From NCBI GenBank assembly GCA_905214225.1, contig CAJMLL010000045.1, positions 1-20,419 on the forward strand: a stretch of 20,419 nucleotides of DNA, written 5' to 3'. Positions 7,110-13,809 of the stretch are shown here, piece by piece. The stretch comes from an uncultured bacterium (GTDB lineage: Bacteria; Bacillota; Clostridia; Peptostreptococcales; Anaerovoracaceae). A program made the position numbers and the translations under genes. How positions within the stretch are numbered: position 1 is the stretch's first letter; every line of letters starts with the position of its first letter. The notes beneath the pieces are model-generated. The model ran no database searches, was not told the origin of the DNA, and saw nothing but the letters and a program-made list of their open reading frames with translations.

Positions 7110-9860
7110 ATGAATAGAAATCGCAGACATAATGTATTCAGTAACCGATACTATATGATCGTCGGCCTGATTCTGGTGCTGATGTTCATTCTGGCTCTCC
7201 GCCTGTTCATTCTTACCGTTGTTCAGCACGATAAGTGGGACAAAAGTGCATCCAGCCAGAGTACAAAAATGATCTATACATCCGCGCCGCGTGGAAACAT
7301 CTATGACAGAAACGGCCAGGTACTGGCCAGCAACAAGCAGATTTTTTCTGTCACCTTCAGTTCATCCAGCAGTGACTCGAAAAAGATCAACCGGAATATC
7401 CTCAAGCTGATGCGTCTTCTGGAAAAAGACGGAGACACTTACATCGATGAATTCCCGATCAAGATCAAGAAGAACGGATCCATGTACTGGACCTACGATA
7501 AACAGCTGAAAGACTGGCTGAAATCTGAGGATCTGAATGAAAACCTGTCCGCAGAGAAGGCCCTGCAGGCACTCCGCACCCGTTACGGAATCCCGACCAG
7601 CGAAACCCGCTACGAGGCGATAGAGGAACTGCAGAACACTTACAACGTCACCGTTCCGATTACACCATCGACCATGACCTATACCTATGATTCAGAGAAG
7701 ACCAATTTCCTGAACAAGTGGGGCTGCTTCTCCAGCAAGCAGGCCTCAAAAGGTGTATCCGCAAGGAAAGCATTCGACACGCTCTGTAAGAACTTCAAGA
7801 TCAGCAGCAGCCTGAGTGATAAGGATGCCCGGAAGATTCTCATCGTCAGAAACGAGATGAAATCCACCGAATCCTATATCGCGGCAACCGTTGCCAAGGA
7901 AGTCTCAAAGAAGACCATCGTCAAGGTCGGGGAGAACACCATTCCGGGTGCGTCCATCCAGTCGCAGTATAAGCGGTATTACCCGAATAAAAATACCGCC
8001 TGCCATGTGCTCGGCTACATGGGAAGCATTTCCGAGAGCAACAGCAGCTATTACGTCGACAAGCTGGGCTATTCCTCGACAGACCTGATCGGAAGTTCCG
8101 GCATCGAGTCCGCCTATGAGACCTATCTGCATGGAAAGAGCGGCGTAAAGAAAATCCTGGTCAACAGCAGCGGTCAGTATGTAAAGACAATCAGCAAGAG
8201 CAAGCCGAAGAAGGGTAAGGACGTCTACCTGACCATCGATCTGAATCTGCAGGAGGCTGCAGAAAGCGCCCTGAAGAGCGCCATCAGCGCGGCAGGCTCC
8301 CAGTGCCAGAGCGGCGCCACCGTTGCCATGGACACCAAGACCGGAGAAGTTCTGGCCATGGCCAGCTATCCGAGCTATAACCCGAATATCTTCGCGAGCG
8401 GAATTACAAGCAAGGCATGGAAATCTGTTCAGGCGAAAAACACCCGTGATTCCCTTGCGCCTGCGCCTTTGTACAATAACGCGACCATGGCGTCTGTAGC
8501 GCCTGGATCTACCTTCAAGCCGATCACAGCCCTGACTGCGCTGGAATGCGGCCTGAATCCGAACCAGTATATCACCGACCCGATGTACATCGAACTGGGC
8601 GGCCATAAATGGGGTACTGCACAGTACAACGACGGCGGCGGATCCTACGGTGCCGAGAACCTGGAACTGGGACTGCAGCACTCCTCTAACACCTATTTCA
8701 TTTCCATCGGAACCGGATATAACTGGGGTGCAAAAAAGTCGCTGGGCTATAAGAAGAAGATCACGATCCCGAGAATCATCGGCATGTCGAAGAAGTTCGG
8801 CCTGGGCCAGAAGACCGGAATCGAGCTGTCTGAGTCGGTTACACCGTCTCCGACCAAGGCCCGCAAGCTCGCGACCTATAAGACGAGTCTGTGGAGCTAC
8901 CTCTACAACAACGCGCATACCTACTTCCCGAAGGATGTATACACGAACTACAGCAAGCTGAAGAAGAACATCAACACCATCTGCAGCTGGATGGAGGACA
9001 ATCCGTCCTACACCAAACTGATTTCCAGACTGTCCAGACAGACAGACATGAAGCAGGGCAAAATAGCAGCCGCAGCATCGGTCATTAAATACACCTACTT
9101 CGCCCAGGCCACATGGACGATCGCCGACCAGTTCAATATCAGCATCGGACAGGGAGACAACGCCTACACACCAGTTCAGATGTGCACATACATCTCCGCC
9201 CTGGCCAACAAGGGCGTCTACAACCGCGCCAGCCTGGTATCTGGCGTAGAGAATAAGGGAACCGTGGACAAGTCCACCGACCGCAGAACGATCAAGCTGA
9301 AGAAATCAACCATTCCGGCCGTCGTCAAGGGCATGAAGCGAGTTGCGAAATACGGAACCCTGCAGACCGTCTTCGGAAGCTATAAATACTCCGTAGCCGG
9401 AAAGACTGGAACCGCGGAGAACCAGGGCACACCGCAGCCGGCCAGCGAGATCAAGTATCTGAAACAGCACCTGGCGTCCTACAACAGCCAGGCAGGCACC
9501 AGCGTCACCTGGAAGCAGGTCGATAAGAATATCAAGAAACTCCTGCGCGAGCAGCCAGAGGTCTACTCTTCCGAGGAAGACGCCGCCGACATGGCACTCC
9601 GCATGGCCAGCAAGTACAAGATCACCACAAAGATGATCGACGCGGACAAGGGCTCCTACGACTACTATTCCTGGACCGAGACCTTCGCGCCGGCCGACAA
9701 TCCGCGCATCGCAGTCGTCACCCTGCTGATTCAGGGAGGCACATCCATCCACGCGGCCCCGGTCAACAAGGCCGTCCTGACCAAGTACTTCCAGCTCTAC
9801 GGCAAGAGCAGCGGAAAGACCAGCACCACGACACAGACAGGAACCAACACGGCGGATTAA
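7110..9860 (+). CDS. mrdA: Class B penicillin-binding protein (PBP2/MrdA type)
   Basis: A 916-residue DD-transpeptidase that cross-links peptidoglycan with RodA during elongation. It has one N-terminal transmembrane helix (about 14-36). The start of the dimerisation domain is SAPRGNIYDRNGQVLASN (55-72). The catalytic motifs are all present: STFK with nucleophile Ser467 and Lys470, SSN at 525-527 and KTG at 765-767. It is much longer than typical PBP2 proteins (about 600-750). Roughly 100 residues separate GIELSES (570-576) from SIGQG (678-682), and about 88 separate KTG from the family WTETFAPADNPRIAVV stretch (from 855). Both gaps are far larger than usual, while the frame remains open and the motifs intact. 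The C-terminal tail is Ser/Thr-rich. The ribosome binding site GAGG (7098-7101) overlaps the end of mreD. Codons become strongly C-ending in the last third. Confidence 0.95.
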   Translation: MNRNRRHNVFSNRYYMIVGLILVLMFILALRLFILTVVQHDKWDKSASSQSTKMIYTSAPRGNIYDRNGQVLASNKQIFSVTFSSSSSDSKKINRNILKLMRLLEKDGDTYIDEFPIKIKKNGSMYWTYDKQLKDWLKSEDLNENLSAEKALQALRTRYGIPTSETRYEAIEELQNTYNVTVPITPSTMTYTYDSEKTNFLNKWGCFSSKQASKGVSARKAFDTLCKNFKISSSLSDKDARKILIVRNEMKSTESYIAATVAKEVSKKTIVKVGENTIPGASIQSQYKRYYPNKNTACHVLGYMGSISESNSSYYVDKLGYSSTDLIGSSGIESAYETYLHGKSGVKKILVNSSGQYVKTISKSKPKKGKDVYLTIDLNLQEAAESALKSAISAAGSQCQSGATVAMDTKTGEVLAMASYPSYNPNIFASGITSKAWKSVQAKNTRDSLAPAPLYNNATMASVAPGSTFKPITALTALECGLNPNQYITDPMYIELGGHKWGTAQYNDGGGSYGAENLELGLQHSSNTYFISIGTGYNWGAKKSLGYKKKITIPRIIGMSKKFGLGQKTGIELSESVTPSPTKARKLATYKTSLWSYLYNNAHTYFPKDVYTNYSKLKKNINTICSWMEDNPSYTKLISRLSRQTDMKQGKIAAAASVIKYTYFAQATWTIADQFNISIGQGDNAYTPVQMCTYISALANKGVYNRASLVSGVENKGTVDKSTDRRTIKLKKSTIPAVVKGMKRVAKYGTLQTVFGSYKYSVAGKTGTAENQGTPQPASEIKYLKQHLASYNSQAGTSVTWKQVDKNIKKLLREQPEVYSSEEDAADMALRMASKYKITTKMIDADKGSYDYYSWTETFAPADNPRIAVVTLLIQGGTSIHAAPVNKAVLTKYFQLYGKSSGKTSTTTQTGTNTAD

Positions 9861-10037
9861 CCTCCGTCGTTTTCCCCCACGGGACAAAAAACACCCGGCA
9901 AGAGGGCGGAAAAGTCCGGATGGCGCAGCGAAAGCCTGCACATCTGAACACGGTAAACCGCGCGAAGCACGGAAACAGCAGAGCATATACAAGCATATAA
10001 AGAGAGACACAGATTCATTCACACATTGGAGGCAAAA
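9861..10037 (+). other. PBP2-minD spacer
   Basis: 177 nt without a gene and without a convincing terminator. GGAGG (10028-10032) is the minD ribosome binding site. minD may be co-transcribed with the mre genes. Confidence 0.4.
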
Positions 10038-10808
10038 ATGGGCAAAGTCTACTTAATTGCATCGGGTAAAGGCGGAACAGGAAAAACCATGTTCTCCGTA
10101 AATCTCGGCGCGACATTCGCCCTTCACGGGCTCAGCGTCGTTATCCTGGACATGGACATGGGCATGCGCAACGTAGACCTGTACTGCGGACTGGAAAACA
10201 ACGTCGTCTACGATGCCTACGACGTCATGACCGGACTCTGTAAAATCAAACAGGCCCTGGTCAGAGACTCACGCTTCGAGAACCTGTACATCATGGGCGC
10301 CACACCGATGCGCGACGACGGCACCATTACCCCGCTCCACTGCAAAGTCCTCTGTGAAAAACTGAAAGAGATGTTCGACATCGTCATCATCGACGCCCCG
10401 AGCGGCATCGACGACGGCCTCGTCACCGCCTCCGGCGGAGCAGACGCCGCCGTCATCGTGACCACACCAGAATATGCCGCCCTGAGAAACGCCGACTCCG
10501 TAGACAGAGAACTCCTCCAGCTCGGCATCCGCGAACGCTACGTCGTCGTCAACCGCGTCATCGCCGAACTCATGCGCCAGGGTTACACCCCAAAACTGGA
10601 AGAAATCACCCAGATGATGCGGCCGAAACTCATCGGCGTCATCCAGAGCGACCGCAACATCAACATTTCCACCAACTTAGGCGTCCCGATCGTCCTGAAA
10701 CCGGACACCTATATCCGGAAAAACTTTGAGCTCATCGCACGGCGCCTGCTGGAGAACATACCGGCAGAACCCGCCAGAGCAGATGAAACGCAGGATTCGC
10801 AGAAATAA
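10038..10808 (+). CDS. minD: MinD-like septum-site ATPase, orphan and without C-terminal membrane helix
   Basis: 256 residues from ATG10038, which lies 5 nt after GGAGG. A TTG at 10026 would overlap that site, so it is not used. The deviant Walker A motif GKGGTGKT places the signature lysine at 11 and the P-loop lysine at 16. DMDMGMRNVDLYCGLENN (38-55) is typical of MinD (Walker A' Asp38/Asp40, D-x-G-x-RN-D). IDAPSGIDDG provides Walker B. In the family, ATP-bound MinD dimers sit on the membrane through an amphipathic C-terminal helix and recruit MinC to block FtsZ at poles. Here the C-terminus (ENIPAEPARADETQDSQK) is charged and proline-containing, with no such helix. minC is normally just upstream, but neither minC nor minE is present. 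A related ParA/MinD ATPase with another partner is possible. Confidence 0.85.
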   Translation: MGKVYLIASGKGGTGKTMFSVNLGATFALHGLSVVILDMDMGMRNVDLYCGLENNVVYDAYDVMTGLCKIKQALVRDSRFENLYIMGATPMRDDGTITPLHCKVLCEKLKEMFDIVIIDAPSGIDDGLVTASGGADAAVIVTTPEYAALRNADSVDRELLQLGIRERYVVVNRVIAELMRQGYTPKLEEITQMMRPKLIGVIQSDRNINISTNLGVPIVLKPDTYIRKNFELIARRLLENIPAEPARADETQDSQK

Positions 10809-10935
10809 CAGAAGCAGCAGAGATTAAAACGACAGAGAATAAACGCCGGGAGGCAGGTTTCCAGCTCCTTCTGATTCAGACAGAAACAGAATGCAGCAGA
10901 TCTGCGCAAAGTTCTGTCAGCGCCTGCACTTACTC

Positions 10936-10992
10936 GGATTAATATTCAGAGATGAGCTGCCGAATAACGGGTGTCCGGTTAACGGGCTGACG
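10936..10992. repeat. Imperfect direct repeat, copy 1
   Basis: Matches 11058-11114 without gaps at 47 of 57 positions; the starts are 122 bp apart. Read on the minus strand it encodes RQPVNRTPVIRQLISEY and then a stop. Confidence 0.85.
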
Positions 10993-11057
10993 TAAAATGC
11001 GTCACGATAGATGAAAGGAATTATCCCACTTCTCAATGTGCGAGTGTGAGAATTCCA

Positions 11058-11114
11058 GGATTTGTATTCAGATATGAGTTGACGAATAATGGGTGTCATG
11101 TTAATGTGCTGACG
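11058..11114. repeat. Imperfect direct repeat, copy 2
   Basis: Partner of 10936-10992. Read on the minus strand it encodes RQHINMTPIIRQLISEYKS. Several differences from copy 1 are synonymous or V/I changes, which hints at a coding origin. Neither copy now sits in a convincing gene. Confidence 0.85.
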
Positions 11115-11207
11115 GTAAACGTGCAAAAAACATGCTGGTTACGGTATGCTGTATATTAAATGAGAGCGGTAAGAACACGGAAATTGCTGGATGAAAGAGC
11201 CAAGGAA

Positions 11208-11236
11208 ATGACGGTTCTTGGGAGATCAGGTATACT
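11208..11236 (+). promoter_or_regulatory. Promoter-like sequence in the minD-rodA gap
   Basis: ATGACG (11208-11213, 4 of 6 to TTGACA), a 17-nt spacer and TATACT (11231-11236). It points into the hairpin-rich stretch that follows rather than into a gene. Confidence 0.4.
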
Positions 11237-11242
11237 ATATAC

Positions 11243-11393
11243 GCATCGGACATCAGCCTGCCTCTTCGCATTGCGAAAAAGCCGAAAACGGCCAAAACCA
11301 AAACACCTCACTAAAACTTGTTTTGGAATTGAATAATAATCGTGATTACTAAACGCGAAAAGAATCCTTCAGATAATTGTCTGAAATCTTTTC
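11243..11393 (+). ncRNA. Possible small structured RNA
   Basis: Downstream of the promoter-like sequence the region forms successive stems: TTCGCA/TGCGAA, GCCG/CGGC near 11281-11292, CCAAAAC/GTTTTGG (11298-11304/11320-11326, with a second CCAAAAC at 11292-11298 able to compete) and a long terminal hairpin. In that hairpin GAAAAGA pairs with TCTTTTC (11357-11363/11387-11393) and TTCAGA with TCTGAA (11368-11373/11380-11385). No T-tract follows the last hairpin. No known family recognised. Confidence 0.25.
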
Positions 11394-11790
11394 CTGGTAT
11401 CATTGTGAAATACCTCTTAGCCAGGAGTGGGCTCCGCATTGTAATTCATTCATTTGTTAGATAAGTAGACGTTTAGATATAAATGACAGAATATACAGTG
11501 TATTACAGCGAAAATACAGCATTTCAGCATGTTATTTCATGGAAAAATTGAGCGTAAATGATTCCCTGAGTACCAATCATACATGAAACAGCCTTGCAAT
11601 CTGCTGGATAGAAGCATACGTGTTTTTTTTCCGGAAATATTGAGCATTTCCAAAACAGGACATTCCAAACTCCTTCCTGCACCAGGCAGTTTCTGAGAAA
11701 CTACGCTCCCGGATGGGAAAATAATTACCGCTTAAGTCGTTGACAAGAGAAGGAATATCCGCTGCTGAAAGTGCCTCATGGAGATTTGAT

Positions 11791-11890
11791 GCCGGCACAG
11801 AAAACGTAAAAAATAACGAAGAAAAGCGCACCGTATGCATTTACGTTTGCGTTTTTCTTCGTTATAACACGAACGTTTTCTATTGCCGGC
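11791..11890 (-). terminator. rodA terminator within a ~100-bp imperfect palindrome
   Basis: The inner stem of 18 pairs (11813-11830/11848-11865, one G-T) is followed on the minus strand by TTTTT (11812-11808), a good intrinsic terminator for rodA. Outside it, AGAAAACGT (11799-11807) pairs with ACGTTTTCT (11873-11881), and GCCGGC (11791-11796) with GCCGGC (11885-11890). In the 17-nt loop CGTA/TACG can also pair. In all about 33 outer pairs plus 4 form one long interrupted hairpin. Confidence 0.8.
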
Positions 11891-11921
11891 CAAATCGGAA
11901 TGGGTTGAAGAACCCGGCTGC

Positions 11922-13028
11922 TTAGAATTCGATCAGCCGGCTCCTGTCCCTCACCGCCAGTATAAATCCCAGCGCCATCATATTACACAGAATCGATGTT
12001 CCGCCGTAGCTCAGGAAAGGCAGGGTGATTCCGGTAACCGGCATGATGCCCATGGTCATGGCGATGTTCTCGAAAATCTGGAAGATGAACATGCCGATGA
12101 AGCCAACGACGATCAGGGCGCCGTAGAGGTCAGCGGCTTCCAGGGCGATGCGCATGAAGCGGACCATCAGATAAGCGAAGAGGCCGATGACGACCAGGCC
12201 GCCGATCAGGCCCAGCTCCTCGATGATTACGGAGAAAATGAAGTCCGACTTCTGAACCGGAATAAAGTTCAGAGCCTTCTGCGTGCCGTGGAAGAGGCCT
12301 TTGCCGAAGACACCGCCGGAACCCATGGCGATCTTAGATTCGTAAACCTGATAGTTGGATCCGATGCTCAGGTTGTCCGGGTGCAGGAAGGAACTGATAC
12401 GTTCCTTCTGATAGGTCGCCATCACCATATATGCCGGCGGAATCAGGCAGGCCACGATAACCAGGAATTTTGCGAAGACCTTGAGGCTCAGTCCGGCAAA
12501 GAATACCATGGCAAGCCACATGGTCATGAATACCAGCGCACTTCCCAGGTCTTCCTTCAGGACGATGCCGATGATCGGCGCAGCCAGAATACCGGCTTTG
12601 AGCAGACCCCTGAAATTGTAAAGTTCATCATGGTGTTTGTTCAGGTAGTCCGCCATAAACAAGCAGAACAGAACCTTTACGATCTCGGACGGCTGAACAG
12701 TGGTGAACCCCAATGTGATCCAGGAACGCGCACCGAACTGCGTGATACCGAGACCCGGCACGTAAACCAGAAGCAGCAGGAAGAGGGAGAAAATATACAG
12801 TTTCTTTATCATTCCCTGAAAGATCTGGTAGCCGATGGCCATAATAATCATCATCAGGCCGATGCCGATGACATAGGAGCCGCCCTGCACGATGGTGTTG
12901 CGGTTCCAGAACGGACTCGTGTCGATCGTCGTGCTTCCGATCATCAGAAGACTGAGGACCATGAAAGCCACCACGATGCCCAGACATATTTTATCAGCGC
13001 CCTTGAAGCGCGAGATTATATAACGCAT
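11922..13028 (-). CDS. rodA: Peptidoglycan glycosyltransferase RodA (SEDS family)
   Basis: 368 residues from the ATG at 13028. RodA polymerises lipid II glycan strands and works with the class B PBP encoded in the mre cluster. It is a polytopic protein with about ten transmembrane segments. Family motifs are GARSWITLG and QPSEIVK (near 100-118), KEDLGSAL, NFIPVQKSDFIFSVIIEELG with the putative catalytic Asp262, and the C-terminal MPVTGITLPFLSYGGTS. An upstream ATG (13037) directly abuts GGAAGGG (13038-13044). The ATG at 13028 lies 9 nt from this site, so it is the better start. rodA often follows minCDE on the same strand in Clostridia. Here it is inverted and has its own promoter (13082-13111) and terminator (11791-11890). 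Confidence 0.95.
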   Translation of the reverse strand: MRYIISRFKGADKICLGIVVAFMVLSLLMIGSTTIDTSPFWNRNTIVQGGSYVIGIGLMMIIMAIGYQIFQGMIKKLYIFSLFLLLLVYVPGLGITQFGARSWITLGFTTVQPSEIVKVLFCLFMADYLNKHHDELYNFRGLLKAGILAAPIIGIVLKEDLGSALVFMTMWLAMVFFAGLSLKVFAKFLVIVACLIPPAYMVMATYQKERISSFLHPDNLSIGSNYQVYESKIAMGSGGVFGKGLFHGTQKALNFIPVQKSDFIFSVIIEELGLIGGLVVIGLFAYLMVRFMRIALEAADLYGALIVVGFIGMFIFQIFENIAMTMGIMPVTGITLPFLSYGGTSILCNMMALGFILAVRDRSRLIEF

Positions 13029-13059
13029 GAATTTCATCCCTTCCGATTATATGGAATAC

Positions 13060-13089
13060 TTGACATAAAAACCACTAGAACATTATAAT
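13060..13089 (+). promoter_or_regulatory. Consensus promoter reading rightward from the rodA-rny gap
   Basis: TTGACA (13060-13065), an 18-nt spacer and TATAAT (13084-13089): both boxes match the sigma-A consensus perfectly. Transcription would start near 13096. The nearest rightward gene (rny) begins over 700 nt away and beyond a terminator, so the product is probably a non-coding RNA. Confidence 0.75.
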
Positions 13090-13111
13090 GTAAAAGATGT
13101 AAGTATATCAA
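13082..13111 (-). promoter_or_regulatory. rodA promoter sharing its -10 with the rightward promoter
   Basis: On the minus strand TTGATA (13111-13106) is followed by 18 nt and TATAAT (13087-13082). The -10 is the other strand of the palindrome CATTATAATG (13081-13090) used by the rightward promoter. Predicted start near 13075, giving a leader of about 47 nt that contains the rodA ribosome binding site. Confidence 0.7.
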
Positions 13112-13560
13112 GGCAGAATTGCAGAATGGTGTATCGCTATTAAACGATATGTTCGGCTGCCGGCGTAAATCGCTTGTTTATCAGCGCTTACGACGCGCCC
13201 GGATGTGCATTTCCACCTATCTTAGAATATACAGAATATCACATTTACGGGCCGTTTTCCGGAAGTTTAAGAAAGATTTAAGATCTTTTTTTATTATACA
13301 TTCTGCAGCACATCGTATGCGGAACAGAGGGCAGACCATGCCCATGACACGGACAGAGAGAAAGTCCGCGTGCCGGCGAGGCATGCGCCTTTCAGATGAG
13401 CCGTTTACATAACAGAAAATCTTGAACATCTTCAACCTTAGAACCTTTCGGGAGCGAGTCCGGAGCAATTTTAATACCGCCGGACTGTGTTTTGCTGCCG
13501 ATCTGCGACAAAATCCAAACGTAGCAAGAGTAAAACCGGCTTGAGAAAGCCGCTTTTTTT
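13096..13560 (+). ncRNA. Candidate structured non-coding RNA between rodA and rny
   Basis: The stretch runs from a perfect promoter to a canonical terminator and has no convincing gene on either strand. Stems visible in order: GTATAT/ATATAC (13103-13108 with about 13228-13233), GGTG (13128-13131) with CACC near 13216, TATCG/CGATA around 13132-13149, a branched stem CCGG-CGTAA.../...TTACG-CCGG (about 13160-13203), GGGCA/TGCCC (13329-13333/13339-13343), CGGAC/GTCCG around 13351-13369, AGTCCGG/CCGGACT (13457-13463/13480-13486), and the terminator stem. An AT-rich hairpin with a T7 tail near 13270-13291 could end a shorter form of about 190 nt. It matches no class I can name (not tmRNA, SRP or RNase P RNA). 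An independent RNA or a terminator-controlled leader for rny are both possible. Confidence 0.45.
13537..13560 (+). terminator. Rho-independent terminator upstream of rny
   Basis: CGGCTT (13537-13542) pairs with AAGCCG (13547-13552) around a GAGA loop, followed by C and seven T residues (13554-13560). Its position 250 nt ahead of rny suits either the end of an upstream RNA or an attenuator. Confidence 0.85.
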
Positions 13561-13809
13561 CTGCCTTCGAAGGAAATTTTTCTGAGAGTAAGGATAAATT
13601 TTTAATCGGCAATAGACGATGCGGATGCAGGCACCAGAGATGAAAACCTGTGAGCCTGTGGCAGGGCCAGCAGGAATCCCAGGGTATCGCAGGGAGTGCA
13701 GGCGCATGCAGCTTGCTGAACACGCGTCTCAGATACCGCAGGGAGCACATACACAGGCAGAGGACGGCAGAATCGTAAGAGAGTTGAATAGATGGAAGGA
13801 GGTGCTTCC
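13561..13809 (+). promoter_or_regulatory. rny leader region with repeats
   Basis: No gene. It contains GGTATC/GATACC (13683-13688/13732-13737), each followed by a copy of the direct repeat GCAGGGAG, giving a mixed inverted/direct arrangement about 50 bp apart. No clear promoter was found; AT-rich sequence at about 13590-13605 is the best place to look. AAGGAGGTG (13796-13804) is the rny ribosome binding site. Confidence 0.35.

Larger units (their letters stand above)
10809..11790. other. Long intergenic region between minD and rodA
   Basis: About 1 kb with no gene I can support, although many Clostridia carry minE or rodA here. It contains palindromic stems (GACAGAA/TTCTGTC at 10879-10885/10912-10918 enclosing GCAGATCTGC at 10896-10905), an imperfect 57-bp direct repeat, a promoter-like sequence with a possible small RNA (11208-11393), and a hairpin GGAAAT/ATTTCC (11633-11638/11646-11651) preceded by a T8-9 run (about 11622-11630). 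A minus-strand frame (11577-11840) lacks a ribosome binding site and runs through the terminator palindrome, so I do not call it. Confidence 0.5.

Noticed and set aside
11577..11840. 87-codon minus-strand frame beyond rodA
   Set aside because: Its start lies inside the rodA terminator palindrome, it has no ribosome binding site and the translation resembles no family I know.
13046..13051. Second TATAAT on the minus strand next to rodA
   Set aside because: A start from it would fall inside the ribosome binding site and it has no -35; the upstream promoter at 13082-13111 fits better.
11883..13088. 401-codon plus-strand frame opposite rodA
   Set aside because: It is the antisense shadow of rodA: highly charged, His/Gln/Asp-rich and without a ribosome binding site.
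13320..13420. Possible RNase P RNA because of the string GAAAGTCCG
   Set aside because: Only nine bases match the conserved region; the partner conserved regions and overall length are missing.
13217..13750. 177-codon minus-strand frame in the rodA-rny gap
   Set aside because: Composition is not protein-like, no ribosome binding site, and it crosses the terminator; the region reads better as structured RNA.
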